Assembly: GCA_039029315.1 (NCBI GenBank) | Contig: JBCCGK010000009.1 | Coordinates: 1-64,000 of the forward strand | Source: JBCCCJ01 sp039029315 | GTDB taxonomy: Bacteria; Bacteroidota; Bacteroidia; J057 | Length of the DNA stretch: 64,000 bases | Direction: 5' to 3' | In this document: positions 27,301 through 35,326 of the stretch, piece after piece | Numbering within the stretch: the stretch's first letter is position 1 | Layout: each line of letters begins with the position of its first letter | The notes under the pieces: model-generated | What the model saw: only the letters and a program-made list of their open reading frames with translations | What the model was told of the DNA's origin: nothing | Databases searched by the model: none | Made by a program: the position numbers and the translations under genes

Positions 27301-28022
27301 AACAACTATGGTCCAATGAGGGCTGGTATACCTTGAATAAATTTCCAGACGAAGTTGGTGTGGTGAATCCACATCCACACCCCAGCCAAATGAATGCCCT
27401 GAGTGCAATAGAAGCCGATGCGGGTTGGGAATTGCTGTTTGATGGACGCACCACCAAAGGATGGATTCCCATTGATCAGAATACGAATTGGTCTGTGTCT
27501 GATGGACAATTGCAGGGAAAGGGAGAATCTTCTTTGTTGGCAACTAGTCGCAGTTACGCCAATTTTGAACTGGAACTTGAGTGGAAGGTAGAGTCTGGAG
27601 CTGAAGGGGGAATATTATTTCATATGCCTGACGGAAGCGATACCAAAACTGCCCTCAGTGTTTCTCCTCGTATGCAACTCGTGGATGATCAAGGCAACGA
27701 AGACGCAAAGGCTGTTCGGGAACATCAATCCGGAGCCAATTACGATATCAGTGAGCCAGAATATGTGGTCAGCAATCCAGCCAATGAATACAACCATGCG
27801 CGTATGCTCGTCCAGGGAACGCATGTGGAACATTGGATCAATGGCATCAAGGTAAGCGATTACGAACTTGGCAATGATACGTGGCAAAACAATATTCAGG
27901 GGAGCATCTATGCAAATGTCCCAGACTATGGCAAAGCGACAGAAGGATTGATTGCCCTCTATGCACAGCAAGGGAACATCTGGCTGAGAAATGTTCGCAT
28001 AAAAAGCCTGGACGGAATCTGA
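24351..28022 (+). CDS. Multidomain haem c / PA14 / propeller / DUF1080 lipoprotein
   Basis: 1223 residues, lipoprotein signal VVMAC. Domains in order: an N-terminal beta-sandwich (30-250) resembling a DUF1080/jelly-roll or carbohydrate-binding fold; an acidic EEEEEQDEEE linker (259-268); a cytochrome c domain with C297-A-A-C300-H301 and Met346 in ERPMSPHP; a PA14 domain (~405-530) that usually binds glycans; a PQQ-dehydrogenase-like propeller (~555-900); a beta domain; and a C-terminal DUF1080 domain (1025-1223, start WELLFDGRTTKGW). DUF1080 enzymes hydrolyse 3-keto-glycosides. One chain thus combines a possible sugar oxidase with electron carrier and a 3-keto-glycoside-cleaving domain. The GH43-like gene follows 40 bp downstream. 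Confidence 0.85.
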   Translation: MDTPTKLFLSFFTLCVVMACSSSNEVERTIDASLISQGELYVTPAWVMRLNLDERPRMIGLALNKDLYAAYDAQLAALYKVWKGDIWFTGPVYDNIHGNQPVSRGEAYIQDTVGMNPWFISVGGKTEAITADYRGYLRGKQTVSLKYHILLPSGETVQVEEKPEFVRSKDGRPGFERMFTISSLPKGTDLLLAISVEHLNSESDIETDGSWVDPSFEERSFDWGSSKKYTGRLKLKANGTTVLRTYFEPKATAHVALTQEEEEEQDEEEISESTNETLSEIEILALKGKHIIGKNDCAACHSVDKAIIGPSYQMVAQKYESDMATIDQLSQKIIQGGSGVWGERPMSPHPLVQVDEAKAMAAYILSVVSDDEVERKAGVAADFYDIRQPLPSLPELVAGQNPNASDVYPNIDFRSGNPDLGMNTDEQFSDFSTDFVMAVNCYLNVPESKTYDLQFVANNGGRLFVDGKLITEGHYYEGTFIDQAELYLTKGAHKIHIDFYHHLFDKYLILMWRENKSDEYEPIPAEFFTYNPFDLKPTSSGIKQIVQSNAPGFGASLEKIHPAFDLSTVRPEGFEPRVGDLEFMQDGRLALCTWDGEVYILENVSQDNSEQVQVSKFADGLSEPLGITIVDGEIYVLQRWEITKLVDHDKDGVADEYESIADSWGSSAHFHEWTYGLLYRDGSFHFNTGIAMGHNAHNQPLDRGKSIQVAMDGSYKHLAYGLKETNGIGFGIDGEIFAAENEGEFIPVCKILHIPKEGKPFYGNKSVDKDNLPERIKPEPPVIWLPQNEIGNSPSQPIMMHHGPYEGQMIHGEITHGGIKRDFIEKVKGQYQGAVFRFTQGLEVGINRMEWGPDGALYAAGLGGSQDFGHKGHQFGIQRLTYNGHPPFEMLAIRAKANGLEVEFTKPLRIGDGTDPSDYKVQQWYFVWTEEIDSQEKRELENLNIRSVSLNEDRTKAFLELDGMKQEHVLYVQLQPSFLSEDNEQLWSNEGWYTLNKFPDEVGVVNPHPHPSQMNALSAIEADAGWELLFDGRTTKGWIPIDQNTNWSVSDGQLQGKGESSLLATSRSYANFELELEWKVESGAEGGILFHMPDGSDTKTALSVSPRMQLVDDQGNEDAKAVREHQSGANYDISEPEYVVSNPANEYNHARMLVQGTHVEHWINGIKVSDYELGNDTWQNNIQGSIYANVPDYGKATEGLIALYAQQGNIWLRNVRIKSLDGI

Positions 28023-28027
28023 TCTTT

Positions 28028-28040
28028 AGAGACTGTTTGA
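28028..28040 (+). repeat. 13-bp dispersed repeat, copy 2 of 3
   Basis: AGAGACTGTTTGA, embedded in the 16-base match shared with 57619-57634. It lies in the short gap between the DUF1080 fusion gene and the GH43-like gene, where it is not coding. Confidence 0.3.
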
Positions 28041-28062
28041 GTTGAATCATTTGACATCCCTT

Positions 28063-29583
28063 ATGAGACCCACACGCTTCCAATTGGCAAACATGATTGG
28101 CCTCCTGATCTGCTTGGCTATATGGACATGTACCCCCAATCGTGAGGAGCATCATACATCAGAACCCCCAATCGTATTGAATGGAAGCTTTGAGTTGGAT
28201 GACATCGCCGGTGGAGATTGGAAAAAGATTCAGGGATGGACAGGAACATCAGGAGAGGTCTCAGACAATGCCTATCATGCTCCGGTGCATGGCTCACATT
28301 ATGTGGTGCAAGGAGGAGAAGAGGGCTGGATCAAACAAACAACCAATACCAAGATCGAGGCAGGAAAGACATATACGCTGAGACTATGGGCCCGAAGTAT
28401 CAATGGCCGCGACAATCGATCAGAGACCATTGTAGAAGTTGGCTTGTTCGCAGATGAGAATAAAATCTACTCTAACAGTCAGCCCGTCAATGTTCAGGCG
28501 CTCAAAGGAGCAGCTGCCAATATTCAAAATGACGATGGGTGCAATGTCTGGATTGATCAAGGATATCGGCATCAATTTGCTGATCACCACTTGTATCAAG
28601 CCCGTGATGCTGATCCGATTTCTGATCCCTGGTTGCTGGTTGAGAACAGTCAGTACAGAGAACGGGTGCAACATGGTCTGGGCTGGGCAGTAGGCAATGT
28701 GATCGCAGGGGAACAAAAGTATATTTATGGGACCTATTATGTGGACGATCCTGACAACTTTTACTCCTCCATCACCCTGATCCAGGCACTGAGCGGGGGA
28801 GATCCAGCATATACATGGGCTGAGGCCAAAGTCATTCTGGATCATGACAAAACGGAATTTCCCTGGGTGCTTGATGCCCATGCATTCTACGATGAATCTA
28901 CTGGACAACTCTGGATGAGTTGGGGCGGAGGCATCTGTTATGTAGCAGAGATGGACCCGAACACTGGCAATTTCCTTCATCCTCCCTCAGATACAGAATA
29001 CGACACCCATCCTGCCGATATGCATATTCCCGTTGCAAGCTGGCCTGAGACTGATGAGGGATGGTGTGGGGATAGCTGGTCCAATTGCTGGATGGAGGGG
29101 CCAGCCTTGTATAAACATGGCGGATATTGGTATTTTTTGGCTTCCTATGGACATTTGGGCCAAAACTATACGATACGGATGGGGCGTGGGACTAGCCCTA
29201 AAGGCCCTTTTCTGGATAAGCTGGGCGTAGACATGATGACCTTTGATTCAGCCAGAAATGCTTATGGGAACAGTATGTTATTGGGAGATGAAGGCCAACA
29301 ATTGGTTCCAGGGCACCCTCATATTTGGGAGGAAGAAGGCACATTCTATCTGGGGTATGACTATCGAAAATCCATCGCGGAGGGAGAACCTGGCGATTTC
29401 ATGGGCATTCGGAAGCTCTATTGGAATAATGGCTGGCCAACAATTTGGAGGCCAATAGAAGTTGTGCTTGTTGCAGACGAACATACAGACTGGATCGGCA
29501 CAACCCTCAGCATTGGCTTCCGAAACAAAGGAGAGAAGGAATCTCTGCTAGCAGTGGATCAGGTAGAATTAACAGAAGGATAA
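28063..29583 (+). CDS. GH43-like glycoside hydrolase with N-terminal binding domain
   Basis: 506 residues from ATG 28063; a TTG at 28042 is less likely. Signal ends LAIWTC (lipoprotein). Residues ~30-150 form a beta-sandwich of the CBM/DUF642-like kind (GSFELDDIAGGDW, YTLRLWARS). The rest is a five-bladed propeller as in GH43: DAHAFYDESTGQLWMSWGGG and WMEGPALYKHGGYWYFLASYG fit the central acid and general-acid strands. The first catalytic Asp cannot be placed with confidence. GH43 enzymes release arabinose, xylose or galactose. The position 40 bp after the oxidase/DUF1080 fusion suggests co-transcription, feeding liberated sugars to it. Confidence 0.75.
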   Translation: MRPTRFQLANMIGLLICLAIWTCTPNREEHHTSEPPIVLNGSFELDDIAGGDWKKIQGWTGTSGEVSDNAYHAPVHGSHYVVQGGEEGWIKQTTNTKIEAGKTYTLRLWARSINGRDNRSETIVEVGLFADENKIYSNSQPVNVQALKGAAANIQNDDGCNVWIDQGYRHQFADHHLYQARDADPISDPWLLVENSQYRERVQHGLGWAVGNVIAGEQKYIYGTYYVDDPDNFYSSITLIQALSGGDPAYTWAEAKVILDHDKTEFPWVLDAHAFYDESTGQLWMSWGGGICYVAEMDPNTGNFLHPPSDTEYDTHPADMHIPVASWPETDEGWCGDSWSNCWMEGPALYKHGGYWYFLASYGHLGQNYTIRMGRGTSPKGPFLDKLGVDMMTFDSARNAYGNSMLLGDEGQQLVPGHPHIWEEEGTFYLGYDYRKSIAEGEPGDFMGIRKLYWNNGWPTIWRPIEVVLVADEHTDWIGTTLSIGFRNKGEKESLLAVDQVELTEG

Positions 29584-29590
29584 ATTGTTG

Positions 29591-30076
29591 CTAAATGTCT
29601 CCAGTAAAGGTATCCATCAGATAGGCTTCATAATCAGGATTGGGCGATCGTTGGAGTACATGCCTCATCCAGGCAATCCTTTCTCGATTAATGATTTCCA
29701 ATTCCCAGATACAAGGCGATAGACCGGTCCCAGAGATTTTGGTGAATGTTGTTGGTGAATCGGGTACTGTCAAAAAAATATGTGTATTCAGCATATTGGT
29801 TCCTACCCACCAATTCACAATAGAAAAAATTCCTATGGTCCCTGCGTGCACAATCAGAAAAGCCATATGTGCATGGCTGTCATCAAATTGATTCTTCATT
29901 TCCAACCAGACGGGAAGCTGTTGGATCGCTTGCTGGTACAACTCGGGATGCTCAAACTCAGCTGACTTGGTAATGGTATACATTTTGACGTACCACTCCC
30001 CTACTCTGATCACTTCTTCAAAAACAATCTTTCGACTTTTGTAGAGATCCATATTGGCCCTTTTGTAGAGGTTCAT
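29591..30076 (-). CDS. Hypothetical protein, translationally coupled to the peptidase gene
   Basis: 161 residues, no signal peptide, not recognised. Contains a hydrophobic stretch AHMAFLIVHAGTIGIFSIVNWW and strand pattern ending in a WELEIINRERIAWMRHVL helix. Its ATG overlaps the stop of the upstream peptidase gene in ATGA, so the two are translated together and probably work together. It converges on the GH43-like gene. No functional guess is justified. Confidence 0.7.
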   Translation of the reverse strand: MNLYKRANMDLYKSRKIVFEEVIRVGEWYVKMYTITKSAEFEHPELYQQAIQQLPVWLEMKNQFDDSHAHMAFLIVHAGTIGIFSIVNWWVGTNMLNTHIFLTVPDSPTTFTKISGTGLSPCIWELEIINRERIAWMRHVLQRSPNPDYEAYLMDTFTGDI

Positions 30077-30831
30077 CTTGTTTCTTCTAGGAATTGCTCT
30101 ATGACTTTGTCAAGTCTCTTTACCTCTCTTTTCTTATTCAAATAATCATTTATTTTCGAACTTCCAATTTGTTGAATCCGATGATCAGGCAATAGGTCAG
30201 AAAACAGAATCAGCATGATTCCATCCACAATTCGTTCTTTCACAGGATGAGCAAGCTCATATTTCTGAACGATGGCGCGTTCTATCCCAATATGAATGAT
30301 TTCATGAATAATGGTATTGGCAGGATTCGGATACTGACGAAAGCTTCCTTGCGGGGTCGTCAGGAGGATCAATGATCCATCGTCTGGATTGAAGCTGCCC
30401 CCTGAGCCATACAAGGTGAGGCGGACGCGATACTGATCGAAGGAATGAAATTCCCATCTGAATCTCATCTTCTTCAAGTGATGAATCATCCTATTTATCA
30501 AGGGAAGTTGTTGGTCGATCTTGCGCGCAGCAGCTTGATAGTCTTCTTTCTGGTAGATATCTGATTTTATCAACTGAACCAGTTCAGGAAAAGAGGCATC
30601 TGACAACCGATTCTGCTTACATCGCCGAATCAGGGTATCAATCAATGGATGCTCTGGAAGATTGACAGGATACTTGTACTGTTCGAAAAAACGAATATCC
30701 TGAATGGTTCTCCAGACATATTCTGCTTCCTCTTCAGGAGATGGAATATGAATGGCCAGATGATTTTGGGCAGAAATCTGACTCTTCATTCCGAAGCAAA
30801 GAGAAAGAAATAAACAAACACGAACCATCAT
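30073..30831 (-). CDS. Putative secreted zinc metallopeptidase (HExxH)
   Basis: 252 residues from the ATG at 30831; the frame is open to 30900, but the later start gives a clear signal peptide (MMVRVCLFLSLCFGMKSQISAQ). The notable feature is NTIIHEIIHIGIER, a canonical HExxH zinc motif, followed by a downstream Glu in VKERIVDG that could be the third ligand (gluzincin arrangement). The overall family is not recognised. Coupled by a 4-bp overlap to the hypothetical gene at 29591. Activity and substrate are unknown, and the motif could be coincidental in a non-peptidase. Confidence 0.6.
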   Translation of the reverse strand: MMVRVCLFLSLCFGMKSQISAQNHLAIHIPSPEEEAEYVWRTIQDIRFFEQYKYPVNLPEHPLIDTLIRRCKQNRLSDASFPELVQLIKSDIYQKEDYQAAARKIDQQLPLINRMIHHLKKMRFRWEFHSFDQYRVRLTLYGSGGSFNPDDGSLILLTTPQGSFRQYPNPANTIIHEIIHIGIERAIVQKYELAHPVKERIVDGIMLILFSDLLPDHRIQQIGSSKINDYLNKKREVKRLDKVIEQFLEETR

Positions 30832-30946
30832 GTGATTGAGGGCAGGACGGAAGAAAACTGACAGATCAAAATCGTTCATGTCGTAAAGAGCCATGAACAA
30901 AGCTTGAGGTTGGGAAAGACAAGTTTGTCAGCCTCCATAAAAGAAT

Positions 30947-30980
30947 GAGGCGCAAAGAACCTCTGGATTCTTTGCGCCTC
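30947..30980 (-). terminator. Hairpin terminator after the T9SS protein
   Basis: A perfect 13-bp inverted repeat (GAGGCGCAAAGAA ... TTCTTTGCGCCTC) with an 8-base loop, 25 bp downstream of the stop of the minus-strand gene at 31005. On the minus strand it is followed by a T-rich stretch. It ends the SusC-to-T9SS operon. Confidence 0.75.
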
Positions 30981-31004
30981 TATGATATTGAAAAGTGGTT
31001 TCAA

Positions 31005-32426
31005 TTAATCGAACATCACCTTTTGGGTAATATGCGTATCATTGACTTTCACTTTCAGGATGTACAATCCAGCAGGAAGTTCACCCCTGTTGATTTGGTA
31101 TCGCGACTGGTTGATCCCAGCTTTATGATGAACAATTCTTCCGCTCATGTCCAGCAATTCGATCTGCTCAATTTGCTGAGACTCCACGCTGAGGTTGATC
31201 AGAGTTTGTGCAGGATTCGGGAAAGCTTTGAAGCCAATCTCATCTCTGAGATCATTGTCGATAGAGGTACCGAAGCTGGGCGTACAGCTATTGTATTGCC
31301 ATGCGGGAAGAATGGTATCTCCGGCTGCATTATTGAGGTCAATCCAGCGGTTGTTTCCAAATCCACCAATTCCACACCCCAACTCATCAAATTTGGCTGT
31401 TTCTGAGAATTCATCAGAGCTTGGATCTCCATTGGCACCATTGAAGAATTTGAACTGATATTCACCTCTAAGCAATTCGTAAGTGAACGTATAGAATCCA
31501 TCTCCAGTGGTATCGACCAGCATATCCCGGTTTTTTACCCAGTTAGGATCTTGCATATCCCCGGCTACGAACACCCCACTATCACTCACAATCTCATTAT
31601 TCATGTCAACCCGGAAGGTGACCATGATCGGAGGAAGAACGACTGGACAAGCAGAATCACATCTTGCATAGCAAACTGGCCCGACCGTTTGTTGGAAGGA
31701 GCCATCATTGGCAATGATCATTTGTCTGTTTCCACCAACATTACATGCTTGTGGGACCCCTTCATCTTTTCCCCAGGCGGCACCATTGATATATTTAAAG
31801 GAATATGACCCCTCAGGAAGCATGATGACCAATTCATAAATGCTATCAGCAACTCCGCCCATGGTATCGGTCATGATAGAAGACCCAGGAGACCAGTTAC
31901 CAGGGAAACCGGCTGCTGCCTGGAAGTCTCCAGCGACAGATACTGTATCAGCAATCATTTCATTGCTCATGTCGACAAGCATCGTCACTTCCACAGTGTC
32001 AGGAATAGATACAGTCACACAAGTATCACACTTGGCAAAGCAAACCAGCGGCAGCAGGGTATCTGTTCCAGCAAATCCGGTCAGGTCCAATCCTCGATTC
32101 CCATTGGTTTCACATGCTGGGGGTACGGATTCCCAATCTCCTCCATTGACAAACTTGTACTGATAAGCACCTGCCGGAAGACTTACGGTGAGCGTATGGA
32201 TGCTATCTCCCAGGGTGGTATCCACTGCAATCGCTGTCCCTGGCGTCCAATCTGCCGGAAATCCAGCAGCTGCCTGGAAACTTCCTGCCACTGAAACAGT
32301 GTCGGCGACAGATCCCAAAACCGCCCGCTCAGCCATGTCTACCTGAAAGGTTACATTGATTTGTGCTTGAAGCCCAAGCATGGCTCCACACATAAGACAG
32401 AGAAAAAGTAATAATCTAGTTTTCAT
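31005..32426 (-). CDS. T9SS-secreted protein with three starch-binding-like domains
   Basis: 473 residues with signal peptide (LGLQAQ) and a C-terminal type IX sorting domain (KAFPNPAQTLINLSV ... GLYILKVKVNDTHITQKVMFD), so it is exported by T9SS and probably attached to the surface. Three tandem ~110-residue beta domains each begin with a TFxVDM-like strand and contain an AGxYxFKFxNG-like strand; the first two share AGSFQAAAGFP/AGDFQAAAGFP. These resemble the E-set CBM of glucan-binding and glycogen-branching proteins. Cysteines occur in pairs in the linkers. As the last gene of the SusC/D operon it probably captures glycan for the transporter. Confidence 0.87.
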   Translation of the reverse strand: MKTRLLLFLCLMCGAMLGLQAQINVTFQVDMAERAVLGSVADTVSVAGSFQAAAGFPADWTPGTAIAVDTTLGDSIHTLTVSLPAGAYQYKFVNGGDWESVPPACETNGNRGLDLTGFAGTDTLLPLVCFAKCDTCVTVSIPDTVEVTMLVDMSNEMIADTVSVAGDFQAAAGFPGNWSPGSSIMTDTMGGVADSIYELVIMLPEGSYSFKYINGAAWGKDEGVPQACNVGGNRQMIIANDGSFQQTVGPVCYARCDSACPVVLPPIMVTFRVDMNNEIVSDSGVFVAGDMQDPNWVKNRDMLVDTTGDGFYTFTYELLRGEYQFKFFNGANGDPSSDEFSETAKFDELGCGIGGFGNNRWIDLNNAAGDTILPAWQYNSCTPSFGTSIDNDLRDEIGFKAFPNPAQTLINLSVESQQIEQIELLDMSGRIVHHKAGINQSRYQINRGELPAGLYILKVKVNDTHITQKVMFD

Positions 32427-32501
32427 AAATAAATGGTAAAGGTAATTGGTTAAGGTTTGAATATTGACTTGTTTTTTGAGTCAAATGCTGCTTGGGAACT
32501 G

Positions 32502-33359
32502 TTATTCCTGACAATTAAATCGATAATCGAAGGACCCATCCACCGCATCAGCACTGTTGACCAGATTGGGTTTGATGATCCGCAGACGAAGAATATCCAT
32601 AGGATCTCCCGCCGGGACCGGATACAGTTGATTCGGGATAATGGTCCAGTGAAAGATACCATCGCCCTTATAGGTCATTTGCAATGCAGGATTTTCATCT
32701 ACCTGACGGAGATTTTCAACCCTAATGGTCCTGCCGGACATGGTGGTCGCCTGCGCAAATACAAAGAGGTCTGTAACATTCTGCATGCTCTCCTTTTCTT
32801 CCAAATTGTTGTCATAGACCAGCGTGAATACATCATCTGCTGTGATTGCCAAACTATCTTTGGAATAGGTTGCCGGAAAGCTAAACACTTTTTGTGGTCC
32901 AACAACTGGAGGGTCAATTGATAGCATCAGGTCTTCCGTTTTGTCCTCATCACATCCCCCCCCACCAGCACCAGAGCCGTCTTTCAACTTTGCCAAACAG
33001 TGGATATCATTAGCAAAAATGGTGGCTGCATCTACATTGTAAAATTCCGTTGGAATCATCGTCATACTCCACACATCATTGCCTTCATTGGTCATTGCCA
33101 TGCTGGGATTGGAGCTTGTCCATTGGCCATTCTTGTACTGCGGTTCCCGATCCCCATCTGCACTCGGCTGCCAGGTCCAGAGAAAGACTGAGTCCGAGGT
33201 TCCCAACAAGCGCTGACATTCACACGCCTTGATGTTGATGAAGAGTTTGATTTCCTGATTGGCAGCGAATTCCGCAGGAACAGTCCATATTTTTTGCCCC
33301 AGGCCCTGAAGACTGCCAAGCAGACAGGCGATCAAAAGTATATGCTGTCGTGTCATCAT
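32502..33359 (-). CDS. Secreted two-domain beta protein of the SusC/D operon
   Basis: 285 residues, signal ending LQGLGQ. Two similar halves of about 110 residues each: PSMAMTNEGNDVWSMTMIPTEFY in the first matches PALQMTYKGDGIFHWTIIPNQLY in the second, so the protein arose by internal duplication. The sequence has many acidic loops and a GGGGCDED insertion. No lipobox is visible. SusE/SusF-like surface glycan-binding proteins occupy this position in other loci and the duplication fits a binding function; no homology is claimed. Confidence 0.7.
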   Translation of the reverse strand: MMTRQHILLIACLLGSLQGLGQKIWTVPAEFAANQEIKLFINIKACECQRLLGTSDSVFLWTWQPSADGDREPQYKNGQWTSSNPSMAMTNEGNDVWSMTMIPTEFYNVDAATIFANDIHCLAKLKDGSGAGGGGCDEDKTEDLMLSIDPPVVGPQKVFSFPATYSKDSLAITADDVFTLVYDNNLEEKESMQNVTDLFVFAQATTMSGRTIRVENLRQVDENPALQMTYKGDGIFHWTIIPNQLYPVPAGDPMDILRLRIIKPNLVNSADAVDGSFDYRFNCQE

Positions 33360-33377
33360 TTTCTTTGTTGTCCGTTG

Positions 33378-33857
33378 TTATTCTCTTGTAAACACATATT
33401 GATAACTCACCCCGGCAGTCCCACTGCAAGACCGCGTGACACTGAATTCCAGTGTTTGATCAATCTCTCGAATAGTCCTGTTCAGTTTGAGAACCGTTGG
33501 GTTACTCGTTCCCAAACTAATCTCTGTGGGAAAATCATTGTCATCAAACTTCCAGCTACCAAGGGTATCTCCGAGAAAATTAGGGGCTGTCCCGGATTGC
33601 AGGCTATACGAAAAATCAGAGCCATTGAAACTGAGTTTCGCTGGCTCTGATCCAATAAAGAATTCTGAGATATCAAATGTGTTGTCAAGCGCGGTGGTCC
33701 GCTCGTCAACCTGGACAACCTTTGTCAGCACGAAGCTGCCAGTGATGCCCGTAATCTTGGAGAATGGTTCTCCAAATTCGTAGGTCTCTTCCTCACAACC
33801 TGCAAGGATAAGCATCAAGCTCATGAGGAGCAAAAAAAGAGATGATATAGGTTTCAT
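33378..33857 (-). CDS. Small lipoprotein of the SusC/D operon
   Basis: 159 residues; clear lipoprotein signal LMLILAGC (Cys21). The mature part is a beta-barrel-like domain with FVLTKVVQVDE near the start and LEFSVTRSC near the end, similar in look to lipocalin-like DUF5004-type lipoproteins. Sits between SusD and the two-domain protein with gaps of 37 and 18 bp, so it belongs to the operon. A surface role in substrate handling is inferred only from context. Confidence 0.7.
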   Translation of the reverse strand: MKPISSLFLLLMSLMLILAGCEEETYEFGEPFSKITGITGSFVLTKVVQVDERTTALDNTFDISEFFIGSEPAKLSFNGSDFSYSLQSGTAPNFLGDTLGSWKFDDNDFPTEISLGTSNPTVLKLNRTIREIDQTLEFSVTRSCSGTAGVSYQYVFTRE

Positions 33858-33894
33858 GTATCCTTAGATTTCAATAGTTTGTTAGGCCCTTCCA

Positions 33895-35301
33895 CTAATT
33901 ACAGCCTCCTTCTTCATTTGGGATAAAATCAAGATTTCCTTGTAACTCTGATGAAGGAAATTGAGCAACAAGACCTGCACAATCCCAGAGCGCATTTCTG
34001 ATATTCAAAGAAGGGAGATTGTGCACTGCCTGACGCTTCAATTCATGAAGGCGATTTCCTTCTCCAACCAATTCCAATTCTCGTTCTCCTCTGGCGGCAG
34101 CTAGCAGAGAGGCAGCCCCTCCTGTGATAGGAGCAACACCTGCCCTGGTCCGGATATCGTTAATATCAGCAGTTGCCAAATCCAGATTGCTTCCTGTTTC
34201 GGCGGCAGATTCTGCTCGAATAAGCTTCAATTCTGTTACATGTACCAATGGAACATTCATGGCTTCTTCCAGTTCAAACTTGGTGCTCAAATACAAGGGG
34301 AAGGCCCCACTTTCATTCAATTCGACCCATTCCTGTCCTCGTTTGTCTGCGGCATCAGCGGTGATCAGATTGTAGAGGTAAGAAGACAAATGGATGTTTG
34401 GAACATTGTTATTCCCGGGATTTGGTCGATAGTTGTCTCGAATCCATCCGCCAGAATTGTTGAACAGTCCATCACTGATCAGTTCAAAGATGGCTTCCGA
34501 AGTTCCGTTTTCTGAAAAGCGATTAGACAGGCTGCTATCCATTTCGACGGCTCCATTGGTCAGGACGTCATTGGCCTGGGCAAACGCATTGGGGAAGTCA
34601 TTCATCTGAAAATACACCTTCGCCAGATATCCCTTGGCGGCCAGAGCCGTGGCATATCCACCATTGTCATTGGGAAGGGAGGCAGCCGCCTCCGTCAGGT
34701 CCAAAAGAATTTGATCGTATACTTCTTTGACTGTCGACCGCGAAAGAATGTCTTTCCCAAAAGTGGTTCTTAACGGAATCCCCAAATGACTGTTGTTAGT
34801 CGAGTATCCAAACGGTTGAGCAAAGATTCTGACCAGTTCAAAGTGTGCCACCGCCCGGATGAATTTGCATTCGGCAGCAATCCGCGTAGCATCACTGGCT
34901 GGGAGATCAGGAATTTGATCCATATGTTGCAGGACAAAATTCGCTCGGGAAATCGATCGGTATCCATCCCGCATGAAGGTAGTCGTGGTTCCCAGAAAAA
35001 TATCTGTTGTTCGGGTATAATGGGCAGCCCAATCCCCATTGGCCAGGGCAGCTCGTTCACTCACATGATCGGCCATCAATTCACTGAGGAATTGTCCCTG
35101 TCCTCCCATGAACGAACCTGAACGGAACGCATCATATGCCCCATTGAGGGCTTCTTGAACATCTGCTGGTGTTTGCCAGAAAATTCCTGTCGTTGCGGCA
35201 TCTTCCGGAACAATTTCCAGGAAGCTGTCATCACATCCTTCCAATGACCAGCTGAGTGCCACCAATAGTAAAAGGATTTTTTGATATATGTTATCTCTCA
35301 T
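33895..35301 (-). CDS. susD: SusD/RagB-family outer-membrane lipoprotein
   Basis: 468 residues from the ATG at 35301 (an upstream ATG at 35322 is also in frame but less likely). Lipoprotein signal ends at SLEGC. The body has the SusD pattern: DDSFLEIVPEDAATTGIFWQTPADVQEALNGAYDAF at the start, TPR-type helices in the middle (KYFRA-style IAAECKFIRAVAHFELVRIF), the NDIRTRAG motif, and RGERELELVGEGNRLHELKR near the end. It forms the substrate-capturing lid on the SusC channel. The stop-to-start gap with SusC is 25 bp. Confidence 0.95.
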   Translation of the reverse strand: MRDNIYQKILLLLVALSWSLEGCDDSFLEIVPEDAATTGIFWQTPADVQEALNGAYDAFRSGSFMGGQGQFLSELMADHVSERAALANGDWAAHYTRTTDIFLGTTTTFMRDGYRSISRANFVLQHMDQIPDLPASDATRIAAECKFIRAVAHFELVRIFAQPFGYSTNNSHLGIPLRTTFGKDILSRSTVKEVYDQILLDLTEAAASLPNDNGGYATALAAKGYLAKVYFQMNDFPNAFAQANDVLTNGAVEMDSSLSNRFSENGTSEAIFELISDGLFNNSGGWIRDNYRPNPGNNNVPNIHLSSYLYNLITADAADKRGQEWVELNESGAFPLYLSTKFELEEAMNVPLVHVTELKLIRAESAAETGSNLDLATADINDIRTRAGVAPITGGAASLLAAARGERELELVGEGNRLHELKRQAVHNLPSLNIRNALWDCAGLVAQFPSSELQGNLDFIPNEEGGCN

Positions 35302-35326
35302 GAATGTCTTGTTCACAAACAAATTC

